Part shown: positions 1 through 11,161 of the stretch, one piece after another | Layout of the letters: each line of letters begins with the position of its first letter | How positions within the stretch are numbered: position 1 is the stretch's first letter | NCBI GenBank assembly: GCA_037447655.1 | Contig: JBBHKE010001154.1 | Location: 162,415 to 226,414 of the forward strand | Reading direction: 5' to 3' | From: Zygnema cylindricum | Taxonomy: Eukaryota; Streptophyta; Zygnematophyceae; Zygnematales; Zygnemataceae | Length of the DNA: 64,000 bases | The notes under the pieces: generated by a model | Database searches by the model: none | The model's input: only the letters and a program-made list of their open reading frames with translations | What the model was told of the DNA's origin: nothing | Translations under genes and position numbers: made by a program

Positions 1-22
1 AAATGAACGTTCGATGAACCAA

Positions 23-306
23 AATTAGCATTTATTGCGTTTTTTTTCTTATTTTATTTATATTAAACCTTTGTAAAAAACCAAGTAGCTTGCAAGTAAA
101 TTCCACAACAATCTCAAAATTTTGTTAATAAAAGCCTCTCTCCCTTTTTTGTGCTACTGCAACCAAAACAACAACATCGACGCAACCTTTCTTCTAATTA
201 GCATTTATTGCGTTTTCTTTCTTATTTTATTTATATTAAACCTTTGTAAAAAACCAAGTAGCTTGCAAGTAAAATCCAGAACAATCTCAAAATTTTGTTA
301 ATAAAT
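23..306. repeat. Direct duplication of a ~109-bp AT-rich unit
   Basis: A block beginning AATTAGCATTTATTGCG at 23-131 recurs at 196-306 with only a few substitutions and a 1-base indel. A 64-base CT-rich spacer separates the copies. No ORF or terminal structure is visible. It could be a local duplication or the remains of paired terminal repeats of a decayed element. Confidence 0.8.
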
Positions 307-1700
307 TTCAATTCATTTGTATCAATAACCTTAAAATGATGACCCAAATATTGCGTCGATTGATTATTGAAATCCAAAATATCCTATATCAATATAAAAT
401 CATCAACAAAAATTGAAATAATTCAATCCCCACCTACGTGCTTCCATTGGATGTTGGAATCTAAGATTGTTTTTACGAAATCGATATTTGTTATGTACAT
501 TATATAGTTGAAAACACCTTTTTTTGCGCACTTGTCTCGCCACCACTCCTCTAATATTATGATACAAACTTCATTCTCACAATTAGTGTTAAGAAAGTTT
601 GTCCTACCAATCTCTCAAGTTTAGAAAATAATATATTGGAACTTGAAAATATCTCCATCTTTTGACAATACCATAATTTGCCTAGTTTCTTCCCCCTTAT
701 CACTCATGCACTCTATAGAGTACGATCACATTTTTGTTCTCATCATTTTTCTCACTCATGCATGGTAAACTTGATTTTATCTTGGTGGCGCGCTTGCGTT
801 CTCTCAAAAGACCAAAAACTCATCGTGCCATCTCTTGGGAAAGCACTACTTGTGTTTGCAATTTCATAATCTTATTTGCCCAAAATGGTCTTGTGTGGAG
901 TTTCCTCTTCTTCAGAATGAGTATTATATTTTTGGAAATTCCTCCTACATATGTGCCTATTCACAATAAATGTCCTATTCGTGGTTTTTTTGCAAAATTA
1001 ATCGTGGATTGAAAATCTCCATCAAAATTATGCATTTTGCCACTTTCGAACTAGATTCATTTTTGGGTCGTAGACTCAGTATAAGTTACCATTTGAACTA
1101 TACCAAAAATGAATTATTGTCTAACATCGTCGGGCAAACTTCGTTGCCCTTTCCACTGAGTCATTTCCTAATACATTGTTGCTTGACAAAGCTAAATTAG
1201 AAAGTGTCAACATAAAAGCACTCGACCACTTTATAACCCATCGGGTGTTTGATGTCAACCTCTACTTGCAAACATAGTTTCGTTCCGAAGAGCTTTTTCA
1301 ATGAAATAGAGAGTGTTTGGTATTGTTAATTATAGATTGAACCATCTCTTATAAGGTCCAATTTTCCTCTATAAAATTATATTTTAACTTTGGTAGATAA
1401 TGGGCAGTAATTGTTGACTTATCCCCCTCATTTGATAATGTTATTTTGTAAAAACTTCTCCCATATTATTGGACCTGACGACTTTGATTGTCCATCCCAC
1501 GTTAGCGACCTTCTAATCAAAGTGCTCCAAGCCGTGGAACATCTCTTAAAACCATAGAGGTACGAAAAGATTAGTTAAAAAGTCTAAATCCGTACGACTG
1601 GTACCTCCATGCCAGAAACCTCTCGAAGGTCTAGGTCACGGAGGGAAGGGCGGTCCCACCTCAAGGTTGCACTCGTCCCTGCACTAGGGTACCGAGTTCT
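307..1700. other. Intergenic, no gene recognised
   Basis: AT-rich sequence. The short open frames here have no recognisable domains, no conserved motifs and no convincing splice context. I see no repeat structure beyond ordinary simple AT tracts. Confidence 0.6.
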
Positions 1701-1714
1701 CTAAACCCGGTGTC

Positions 1715-1945
1715 CCAAACTCGAAGTCACGAGCGTCCAGATATGGAAGTTGCTACCGTCTCGGACCCGAAGTCACAAGGAATTCCAAGTCCCAAAGTCA
1801 CTGGTATCCAAAACCTAAAGTCACAGGGTGGCCTGAATTGGAAAGTCACAAGTTTGTGGAACTTGTCTTCTCGAAAGTCATGGTATTCAAAACTCAATGT
1901 CATAGGGCTCCTCGAGGCTCGAAGTCCCAAAGTCATGGTACCGGG
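1715..1945. repeat. Degenerate tandem repeat with AAGTCAC core
   Basis: The motif (G/A)AAGTCAC or a close variant recurs about every 22-32 bases: CGAAGTCAC, GGAAGTTGC, CGAAGTCAC, CAAAGTCAC, TAAAGTCAC, GAAAGTCAC, GAAAGTCAT, CAAAGTCAT. The variable sequence between cores is unlike the flanks. This is a decayed short tandem array. It keeps both strands partly open, which explains the overlapping short ORFs. Confidence 0.6.
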
Positions 1946-2050
1946 GTCGGATCATGGAAGGTATCAGTTCCACTCCATAATTGTTGTTCTTTGGTCTAAA
2001 ATAGACCGCAGAAGCCACCCAAACTATTATGCAAAAAGCTTAGCGAAGCT

Positions 2051-3240
2051 AGGCCAATGAACAATCATTTGAAATGCATCCTCCATTTAACATGCAACAA
2101 CTAAGGTTTGATGGAAAAATCAACATAAACAAACCTTAGGACAACATCTAAGTAATGCATATCAAACAAACATAAATAACATAAATAAATAATAAAAAAA
2201 AGAGTCCAATCTCACATAAACATTAAATAAACAAAAGTATATCAATAAACATATTACTCAAATGCATGACCTAATCGGCAACCCTAAAAGTCTACATCTT
2301 CGGTCCCTACTTTTCATGCTAAGCATTGATGAATCATTCTTAACAAAGCTCATTCCTATATATACACCTGTGAGCTGTCAACGAATCACTAAGTGTCAAA
2401 ATAACCAACATAAATTACGTAACTGTCATTAAGTCCTATTTAACCATAATAACCAATTACTAAGAAAAACTAATCGTAAGCGTACACCTGAAAGTCAAGC
2501 AATCGTAAGCGTACACTTGTCTGCAAATACGACACATAAATTAAAGTGTCGATATCCTCATTAATCACGTCTAAATAAAAACTGTCATAATCAATACTAA
2601 ATTATTATTACACATACGACAAAACAATGTTGTTTCAAATATTTACACCGACGCGTCCGCAAAATACGCGTCATAAGCGACAACTCGCTTAGTCACCTGC
2701 AGATAAATCCACGTAGTGAACCGACATCGCATATGTACGTTCCACCTTATAATACGTCATTAAAACTAATGCGATCCTTTGAAAATATCGGCGGACGTCG
2801 TCCGCCCTCCACGTGTAGCTCGAACCATTGCCGAAATTAATCCGTACCTTCCAAATCTTTTCCGTATTGGATATGCGTCGTTTGCAATAAATGCGCCTGT
2901 CGCATATAGAGTACACATGTCCAAATAAGATGTTCCGTACCGGAAGCGTCCTTTTCAATAGCTGTCGCCTGTCGCATTGTGTTTCGTACGTGCGACGTAC
3001 TATTTTGACTTTTTTAGAATATTTTAAATCGGATCGCTTCGCGATCCGCCGTCCATTTCACTTACGCATTCAGCGCCACTCAATTTACTCCATTAATTTT
3101 ACTCGTACATTAATTCCCCAATCCGCAAATCCTTTCGTACCTCCACAGTATATTAGATAATTACATACGCACGCAAACATGCGCACGCACGTACGAAACT
3201 TAATCTTCCAAAAACAACAATAATCCCCTAACATCTTCAT
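2051..3240. other. Intergenic, no gene recognised
   Basis: AT-rich to neutral DNA. A small direct duplication at about 2470-2520 repeats AATCGTAAGCGTACAC twice. The 2640-3190 part is unusually rich in CGTACG-type words, like the repeat-rich 48-61 kb area. No product is recognisable in the short ORFs on either strand. Confidence 0.5.
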
Positions 3241-3249
3241 ATGGCTTGA

Positions 3250-3770
3250 TGTTGTGACACCGTCTCACATCCTAGGGCCAGTTGCCTTTTGGCTAAGAAC
3301 CATATCGGTCTTATGCCTTCGGGTAAGACATTCATCCCCAAACTCAAACCTTTTGTTTTATCCTTTAATTCCCTGTCCCGCTGAGAAGTCTTCATGTATG
3401 GGCACAACACTTGGCAAGCCTAGCGTTACACACCCATAAAGCAGTGCATACCCATATGCCCTACCAAAAGAGTCAAGGGCCCGAGTTTTCGGGCTTGAGT
3501 AGTCCCCGAATAGTCATTCTAGCCTAACCCTTGTTACATCCTCATGTCCCCATAGCGTGGGGCCTTGGTCATTCCTTCAAGTCATGGTCGCGATCACATC
3601 GATGCAAGTCACCCCCAAGATTGTAAAAATTTCCCCTCCCGTGCACTTTTCCCCGTTTTGTCAACCTATAATTATTGCAAGTCCTTTCCTACAAACCGGT
3701 CCCCAATTTCCCCCCCTCTTAGATTTTTCGTAATCTAAGAACTCCATCTCCTCTTTGGTCTTCGGGGGTT
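3250..3770. repeat. Possible LTR remnant
   Basis: The stretch starts TGTTGTGACACC, a form common at plant gypsy-type LTR ends. Its composition (C-rich, short conserved-looking blocks) differs from the AT-rich flanks. No second LTR, primer-binding site or coding domain is seen in the window, so this is only a weak suggestion. Confidence 0.2.
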
Positions 3771-3779
3771 TTGTTTTTG

Positions 3780-3904
3780 TGCAAAGGGATGTGGCAAGTT
3801 GTAGTCCACGTCCTTAAATAGTGTTGTTAATTCTATTTTATGATTTTCGGCCAAAAAACCTTGACCAAATTAGTGTTATTAACTATAATAGCAATGATCG
3901 GTGC
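3780..3904 (-). mobile_element. Partial CACCG-type MITE (Tc1/mariner-like)
   Basis: Read on the minus strand, this segment shares the internal block ACTATTTAAGGACGTGGACT with the complete MITEs at 28370 and 33668. One end resembles their terminal repeat (TAATAGCAATGATCGGTG). The other end is not clear. It is a decayed member of the family. Confidence 0.5.
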
Positions 3905-4436
3905 AATTGTTGATACTTGTGTGTAGGATTTTAAGAGGCTTATAAGAAAATCGAGATGGTAAACCATCTCAGTATATGGGACCAAAAAAAAAAAAAAAAA
4001 ACGCAATTGAAAAAACAAACTTGAGGGGAAACAAACTAAATATCAAAAAGTGCCACAACGGACCATAGGAATGCTTATCAATAACAAAGATTATATTAAA
4101 AAAAAATTGCAATGGGCAAACCATTTGGGTACAAAGAATGATTGGAAGAGAAAAAAAAAGTTGACGACCACTAAATGGAAGAGATCAACTTCTCAAACCT
4201 ACAGTTGATTAGTTTGTCCTTTTTGCTTTTCATCAGCTCTTTGTGGTTTCATAGTAATACCGACTTGGTTTTATTTTTCTTTGATCTAATGCATTATTAA
4301 TTTGCTATCTTTTCCTTTCATTATCTTCAATGGTTTACCGTCGTGCATTGTTTAGTCAGTATCATTATCAATACCAACAACCCTATACCATATTTATGGT
4401 ATTATTATACTTAAATAAGTTTTATTATTATTGTTG

Positions 4437-4616
4437 CACCGCCCGTCGCCAGTAGAGTCATAACACTAATTCGGTCGTGACTTTTTTCTGACTGAAAACC
4501 ACAAAATAGTGTTGACAACACTAGAGTGGACTAGAGTTTGCCCCGTCTCCTTCCAGTAAATTAGTATTGTGTTTTCTAGTTTGCATCAAATCCTTAACCC
4601 TAATAACAACGGTTAG
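4437..4616 (+). mobile_element. CACCG-type MITE (Tc1/mariner-like), decayed
   Basis: Starts CACCGCCCGTCGCC and ends CTAATAACAACGGTTAG followed by TA. Internally it carries the family's CTAATTCGGT and a relic of the CCGTCTCCTTCCAGTAAATTAG block. The ends and interior align by eye with the better copy at 28370-28567. No transposase is present, so it is non-autonomous. Confidence 0.55.
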
Positions 4617-4879
4617 TATAATTATCAGGTACCAGAAGGTAGCAGATGGTTGCCCAAGCTCTTTATACCATCTGCTATCGTTTTATTTCTTTGGGTGAGA
4701 GCTTTGACTAAAAATGTAGTCCTATATTATTAACTTTAGAAAACTTAAAGCACGATCTTCGAGCAAGTGCATCAATTTAAAGGATCATTTGTCTATCACA
4801 ATATGCTATACCATGCCATGATGTGTTACTTGGTGTTGAAACCTCCTACCTATTTCCAAGATTTTCTAACAAGTTAAAT

Positions 4880-5783
4880 TAAAAAGCACGATAGTAAACC
4901 ATCTGAGTCCGGGGGTGCAAAAGGGGTGGCATGGCCGAAACTAAAAAACTACCAGCAAGGGAATAAAATAACAGCCCAACAAAAACAAAAAGAAAACAAC
5001 AACAAGCAAAATAAAAGCACCCGGACTCAAAATGACAGGCACGACAACTTATAAAACAAAAACTACAACCCCAACCCCAACCCAATTAAATAACTACGAA
5101 AAGCAACCCCGTAAGTCTCACCATCCCGGGGGAGCACGTTGAGGGAGTTCCGGAACCCGGCGACGATCCATAGCCGCAACAGCCGATCGGAGGAGAATAT
5201 AAGCTTGCACTCGTTGTAAAGCCACATATAAGCGTTGACGATAAAAAGAAGTAAGGACCGAAGGAGGAGGGCTTCCAAGTCCTCGGCGCTCGAAAGCACG
5301 TCGAGCGCAAGTACGTAGAAACTCCTCCATTGCAACACCGAAACAACCAAAGATCTCGACCGCCATCGGAATAAAGTCATCCATAAGGTCCCGGTGGGCA
5401 TAATCACACTCCTTCGCCTTAGCGGCATCATGAGCCGCCACCCCAACATGTCGAGCCGCCTAACCAACAACTGTAGCTGAAGTACGATTATCCAAAACAA
5501 TGTCACCGAAGATGCGACGGGCACCATCAAGCAAAACAACATCAATTCGACGCTTGGGAATAGTATGAGAAACCTCCCAACGCACAGAAAAGCCCACCTC
5601 TGAAGCGATAGTCGCAACATCATCGTGAATAGTGTCGTGGGCGTGGATCAAATCCCCCTCATGGGAGCAACGAAGCAAATGGACACCATCAGGCCCCAAG
5701 ACGCGACCACGTGCATAAACAAGAGAGCATAGGAAAGGAGGATGGGGGAGGCCAAGGCGAAACCGGAGGGCGGCGGTGAACTG
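4880..5783 (-). pseudogene. LINE-like reverse transcriptase, 3' portion
   Basis: This is the C-terminal part and 3' tail of the same non-LTR element found at 12214-14340. The frame coming off the large fragment at 12214 resumes here once the copia insertion is removed. The split follows from the copia TSD AACTG at 5779-5783 and 12214-12218. Recognisable stretches include GPDGVHLLRCSHEGDLIHAH and FGDIVLDNRTSATVVG, both with close counterparts in the second copy at 29062-30936. The remaining frame is broken. The A-rich 3' flank (about 4950-5080 on the plus strand) shows no clear poly(A) tail. Confidence 0.75.
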
Positions 5784-5984
5784 TGTAGAAATTAATGGTT
5801 ATTTTAGTATTTTCTAGGTCTAAAATAAAATGCAGAAAAGAAGGCGAGGCAGTCTGCCTCTAACTCCTCTCTTCAGCCCCCACACTTATCGCAGTCATTG
5901 AAGGTTGAAGAGGAAGCTAGAGCCATGGTTGCCTTTGCTGCTTAGAGATAGAGAGACAAGTGGTAGATTTACAAAAATGTACAT

Positions 5985-6023
5985 GACAGACCCAGGATTT
6001 GATCCTAGTACCTACCTTCTGTC
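5985..6023. other. LTR hairpin with paired outer and inner stems
   Basis: The outer arms GACAGA and TCTGTC enclose an inner arm pair (CCAGGAT and ATCCTAG). The same architecture occurs in the LTRs at 11374-11412, 48243-48281, 52436-52476, 55510-55548 and 61289-61328, with changed outer-stem bases that still pair. Function unknown. On the opposite strand the inner hairpin looks like a tRNA T-arm. Confidence 0.6.
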
Positions 6024-6345
6024 AAGTCCAGCTGTAGCCAGTAGCTTTATCCTATAAGTCTAGGATCGGTGATGGTACGTACTAGGTTTGACAATAATTT
6101 AAATTAATATGCGTACACAAGTTTGTTTTACGGCGCGAACAATGTTTAGACATAGTTTTGTATAATACGGCGTACGTTACTTCACGAAATGAATATCGCA
6201 CATTTGTTTCGACCACGAAACAAATACCACGAAAATAATTTCGACGGCTATAATTAATTGCCAATCTAGATCGAACGGCCGTGATAGAAGCCGGGATCGC
6301 GGAATGGACGCTTTGGCGGTTTTTTGTCATCGCCATGTCAAATGA

Positions 6346-6351
6346 CACGTG
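6346..6351. promoter_or_regulatory. G-box CACGTG in LTR U3
   Basis: TGACACGTGGCAAAATC contains a perfect G-box core of the kind bound by plant bZIP/bHLH factors. It lies roughly 230 bases upstream of the expected transcription start. The same box is kept in the 3' LTR (11742-11747) and in the LTR at 55303 (55877-55882). Regulatory function is inferred, not shown. Confidence 0.5.
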
Positions 6352-6817
6352 GCAAAATCACATTGGCCTGCGTCATCTCCGGAGAATACAGGAACAAATC
6401 CGGATGTGGTAAACGTCGACATTTTGGCCATGCCGTACAATGGACGTACATAAAGAACATCGCACTTGTACATATATGTACGATACAGAATCTGATTGGT
6501 ACGTACTCTAGTAGGATAGGGTTGAGAGAGGGATTTAGGACTTAGAAAATTTGGTAGGTAGACCCCTCTCTCCCAGAGAGCTCCTATACAAAAGGTCAAC
6601 TTTGACGCTTCATAACTTACTGCTCAGGAGAGCAAATTCAAAGATTCTTTTTGCTATAGACTCAGGGGAGTCTTGTCTTCATAAGGGTGAAGTGGGTCAA
6701 AATTTTTATCTATCAGGGTGGTAGTTATTCTTGTGGAATCACAAAGGGGTCAGGGTTATCCTAGAGGCTTCGAGTGAGCTGCCTACTCTGAGGGCCAATA
6801 GAGGTCTCAAAGTTTCA

Positions 6818-6833
6818 GGTTATGGGCCCACCA
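6818..6833 (+). promoter_or_regulatory. Primer-binding site, half-tRNA iMet type
   Basis: GGTTATGGGCCCACCA directly follows the LTR. From my knowledge of the conserved plant initiator tRNA, this is complementary to its anticodon stem-loop segment (UGGUGGGCCCAUAACC) rather than to the 3' CCA end. Drosophila copia is the classic case of priming from such an internal tRNA position. The ATG inside this site (6822) is in frame with gag. Confidence 0.8.
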
Positions 6834-7745
6834 TCTAGGGTACCCATATTTAATAGAGCAGGCTTCATATATTGGGAAAGTATGATGACAGGGGCTCTAT
6901 GCGAAAAGCGTTTTTGGGGGATAATAAGCGGACGAGTGAGGCGTCCATCCAGTTCGGCCATTCCTCTAGGGTTTGGGCGAAGCAAATTTACCAAAAAAGC
7001 AGATCTTGCTCCCTCGGAGGATTTGGAGGACGGGGAGAGCCATCTTCAACAGAGGAGACAAAGGAAGGAGAGGTGGTGGACAAAGGAAAGGAGAAGGAGA
7101 CAATCACACCTATAGCAACCGGTTCGGCATTCATGTCACCTATTCCGAGGAACGAGGAGAATGATATCGATACGTGGGACTTCAACAATATGGCGGCTAA
7201 GCACTTCATCCTCCGCCATCTTACTCAAGGGCTTGCATCTCCCCATTTGCAGGTAGAGAGAGCATCCGATCTTTGGATGGCTCTCATAGAGATGTACCGA
7301 AGTGGTACGATTCAGCAACAACAGTTGGCTGATCAGAAAATTAAGGAGTATGTATACAAAGGGGGGAAGATGTTGGATTTTTGCAATGAGCTTGCTACAC
7401 TTTTCATGGAACTAGAAAGTGCTGGAAAAGTATTTAGTGAAAAGGAAAAGATTAACTGTTTACTGATGAAATTACCTGAGGAGTTCGAGAACATAGTAAA
7501 CCGTGTGCACTACTTGTCGGACTCAAGGTGGATTTGGAATTCACTGGTATGGATGATTCTCGTTCGGGGGAATACATTGAGATCCGAAGGGGAGGAAAGA
7601 GTGGGCAAGCTTTGGCAGCCGAGACTTATTGGAGAAACAATGATTTCAGAAAACAGGTTGGAAATTATCGAGGGGAGGTACAGAAAAATCCGACCGAGGA
7701 GTTCGGACCAGTGACTCCCAAGGGATTGTGCCATTTTTTGTAAGA
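6822..7745 (+). pseudogene. Copia A gag
   Basis: Encodes the structural Gag polypeptide of the element. The first frame begins at the ATG inside the primer-binding site (MGPPSRVPIFN), and the protein continues in a second frame from about 6872 after frameshifts. The central part matches the copia-type gag fold (YKGGKMLDFCNELATLFMEL and MKLPEEFENIVN). It corresponds to the intact gag at 53424. The zinc-knuckle region near 7730-7775 reads as CHFL, a stop, then KPEHYMVEYT, so it is degraded. Non-functional. Confidence 0.85.
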
Positions 7746-7786
7746 AACCCGAGCACTATATGGTTGAATACACTTAGTTAACCGAG

Positions 7787-9202
7787 TTGCGGTTTAAGGA
7801 GGGGCAGACTGGTGGACCCCCGAGAGGAAAGAAAAAGGCCCTTGTGACACAGGTACATGAGGCAGAATCCGAGGACGAGGATGATGAACTCCTATTGGAT
7901 GAGGAGTTGGAAGCGAAAAACGAGGTCGAAATTCCACGAAAGCAGAAATGTGCTTTCGGTGGATTGAAAGGTGAAGCAGGCTGGATTGTAGATTCAGGTG
8001 CATCCATGCACATGTGTAAAGATAAACACCTATTCACTAAGATAAGAAAGATTCCCACCGTAGAGATAGAGTACGGGGATGGGAGGATAGTCACTACTAC
8101 TCTTGTAGGATCGGTAGATCTAAAAGTGTTAGTAGAAGGAAAGACATCTATAATTACATTCTCCGATGTGTTGTTGATTCCGGAGCTGAACAAAAACCTC
8201 ATCTCTACGTCTGTATTAGATGATAAGGGTTTTAATACTAGCACTAGAAAAGGAGTCTTTACTGCCAGTTTTGAGAAAGAAGTTTATTTCACTGCTGAAA
8301 AAGGTAGCCAAGGGATGTTTAGGCTGATTTTACGCAATGAAAAGAAGAAACTTTACTATGCTGGTATTCATTATATAATATTGTGGCATAAGAGGCTTTG
8401 GCATGTGAATCTAGATAAATTAAGAGAGATGAAAAAGATGGGAGTAGTGGAAGGTATACAGTTTGGTGAAAGTGAGAATCTAAGTGATTGTAGTGGATGT
8501 GCTCAAGGTAAAGCACACAGGTTACCCTTCCCAAAAACTACCACCTATAAGGGAGAAAAGATTCTAGATTTAGTACACACAAATATATGGGGGCCGACCA
8601 GAGTGCCATCACCCGGGGGGAAGAGATTTATGATGACTATCACTGATGATTGGTCTCGGTATTCCAGGGTGTATTTTTTGAAAAATAAGTTAGAGGCTAA
8701 GGAATGTTTTAAACAATATAAAACATGGAGTGAAAAACTCCATGAAACCCCAATCAAGAGAGTTAGGAGTGACAATGGTGGAAAGTATACCTCTAACCAG
8801 TTTGAGGATTTTTTGAGGGAAGATGGAGTCCAACACCAAAAGTCAGTTCCAGAAAACCTATAACAGAATGGGGTAGCTGAAAGACTAAATAGGACACTAA
8901 GTGATAGTGCTTGAAGTATGTTGTCGGATAAGAAGATAGGAAAAAGGTTGTGGGCTGAAGCAATGAACATTGCAAATTACCTCAAAAATAGAGTTATTAC
9001 TTCAGGGGTAAAAGGCCAAACACCTTATAAGAGATGGACCGGTCAGAAACCAAACATATCTCTCTTAAGAGTTTTCGGCAGTCAAATGTCAAGTCTAGAA
9101 ACAGATCGGTCTAACTGGAAGCTAGATCCTAAAGGAAAACTAGGGTACTTGTTAGGATATGATGAGGATGTCAAAAGGTACAGAGTTTATGATCTAAAAT
9201 AA
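7787..9202 (+). pseudogene. Copia A protease and integrase
   Basis: The ORF at 7787-8863 carries the aspartic protease active site (WIVDSGASMHMC), the gag-pre-integrase zinc finger region (LWHKRLWHVN ... CSGCAQGKAHRLPF) and the integrase core with its metal-binding acidic residues (VHTNIWGPT, TDDWSRY, RSDNGGKY). A stop at about 8861 and another near 8911 interrupt it before the C-terminal part at 8918-9202 (KKIGKRLWAEAMNIANYL). This order identifies Ty1/copia rather than gypsy. Stops make it non-functional. Confidence 0.92.
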
Positions 9203-9229
9203 GAAGATATAATCTTAGTAAAACACCTA

Positions 9230-11104
9230 GTAGTTATGGATGAAGGAAAGTATGTGGATCTCTTCAAGTATACAAAGTCAGTAAAAATCAAATTTTAGTG
9301 AGAAAATTCAGATGACTTTGAGCTTCCTAACTATCCATGTTTCAGAGAAGATGACATTCTTGTAGGTACAAATCAGACCGAGAAGGACTCGGTTGCGGAA
9401 ACTCTAATGACAACTCTATCGGAAGCGGAAGACGTGATGGAAAATGATTCAGAATCAAGGGACAGGGGAGAAGTTGAGATTGTTCGAAAGAACCCACGGC
9501 AACCATCTATACCGGCCGCAGATTTTGAAAAGGGAAGGCGAAGTAGCAAAAGGTTGCAAGAATAACAGGCTAATAACAAGGTAACAAAACTCTCTCATCC
9601 AGATGAACCTCAGACTTATAGAGAGGCGATGAATTGTCCAAAAAAGAATCGGTGGAAGACAGTAGTTAATGATGAGATGGCCTCAATCATGCAGCTGATA
9701 CTTGGGAGCTGGTGGATTGTCCACCTAACCGAAAACCAATCAAATGTAAGTGGGTTTTCAAATTAAAACTGAACCCAGATAACACCATTAAGCGCTACAA
9801 GGCCTGGTTAGTAGCCAAAGGATTTATACAAAAAGAGGGAATTGACTACGAGGAAACCTTTGCCCCGGTCGTCAGATTTCCTTCCGTCCGCATACTTCTC
9901 AGCTTGGCAGCAGCGAAAGACATGGAAGTGCACCAAATGGACATCAAAACAACCTTTTTGCATGGAGAATTGGAAGAGGAGATCTTCATGCGACAACTTG
10001 AAGGATTTGTGGAGCAACGAGAGGAGAGTAAGGTATGCCGGCTGATTTTAATCTCTTTATGGGTTGAAACAGGCGCCCCGACAGTGGAATAAGAAGCTTG
10101 ATGAGTTTCTTACCGGTTTGGGATACATCTAGATCAGCTCAGATCACTCAATCTATGTTTTTGAAGATGAGGAAGGCGTTATTTTTATTGCAATTTATGT
10201 TGATGATTTGCTTGTTTTAAGTAACTCAATGAAGAAAATTAATAAACTAAAAACGGATCTTAACGGAAGATTTGAGATGAAGGATATGCGAGAGGCAAGA
10301 AATATTTTGGGAATTCAAGTAGAAAGTGACCGAGAAAGAAAGATTATAAGGCTAACTCAAAAGGAAACAATAGGGAACATGTTGGAAAAGTTCCAGATGG
10401 ATAAGACTAATAGTTCTACAACTCCAATGGAGTTGAAGAAGGGAAGTGAGGGGAGTGTGGAATTATAACCCATACGAGAATTAGTTCAAGAACGTGTTTA
10501 TGCGACTAGACTATTCCTTAAAAGGAAAGAAAAGCCTAACCTTATTTAAGAATTGACCGGCCTGATTTGGCGCAGCGCGATGCTTAGTAGTTCTAAAACC
10601 CACTAAGAGAGATTGGGAGGCAGCTAAGAGAGTCCCATACGATAGGAACTAGCATCTATGGTCACGGTGAGGGACCTGACATCACTACCGGAGCATGCCA
10701 ATTATGGTGATACTCCGATGAGGAGATGTAGTTCTGGATATGTATTGTTTGTGGGTGATGGAGCTTGTTGCTGGAGTAGCAAACAACAAAAGGTTATTGC
10801 TCAGCCCACCATGGAGGCTGAGTATATGGCCTCTTGCTCTGCTGTAAAAGAATTGATGTGGGTCAAGTCTTTGCTTGGTGAGCTTGGTCACCTTAAGAGT
10901 GGTGTGCAGAATTTTTTTTGTGATATTCAAGCAGCAATCGCTATTGTTGCCAATCCTAAATATCATTTTAAATCCAAACACATGGACATTAGACTCAGCT
11001 TTGTTAGAGAGAAGGTAGAAAACAAAATAATGAGTTTAAAGTATAGACCAGAGAGCGAGATGGTAGCAGATATGATGACCAAACTTGTGCCTCCCCTAAG
11101 CTAA
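9230..11104 (+). pseudogene. Copia A reverse transcriptase and RNase H
   Basis: RVT_2-type reverse transcriptase begins around 9712 (KWVFKLKLNPDNTIKRYKAW, then DYEETFAPVV). The catalytic box IYVDDLLVL lies at about 10193-10220. RNase H follows from about 10690 (MEAEYMASCSAVKELMWVKS, then KSKHMDIRLSFVRE). The frame shifts near 10050 and has a stop at about 10130. The stretch 10470-10690 does not match the homologous region of copia C and looks scrambled. The element cannot encode active enzyme. Confidence 0.92.
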
Positions 11105-11147
11105 TTTTGTGCAAGGAGAATTGTGGTCTGAAATTAAAGAGTGACTA

Positions 11148-11161
11148 GAAAATAAGGGGAG
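11148..11161 (+). promoter_or_regulatory. Polypurine tract of copia A
   Basis: AGAAAATAAGGGGAG lies immediately before the 3' LTR start. The same purine run (AAAATAAGGGGAG) sits before the LTR at 55303 and, on the minus strand, before the LTR ending at 61536. It is the plus-strand DNA priming site. Confidence 0.85.

Larger units (their letters stand above)
5784..6817 (+). repeat. 5' LTR of copia A
   Basis: A 1034-base LTR starting TGTAGAAATTAATGG and ending AAGTTTCA. It shares its whole length with the 3' copy at 11162. U3 contains a hairpin at 5985-6023 and a G-box CACGTG at 6346-6351. The expected TATA position (about 6570-6585) reads CTCCTATACAAAAG, weaker than the TATAAATAG of the LTR at 55303. 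U5 ends in-frame with gag. Confidence 0.93.
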
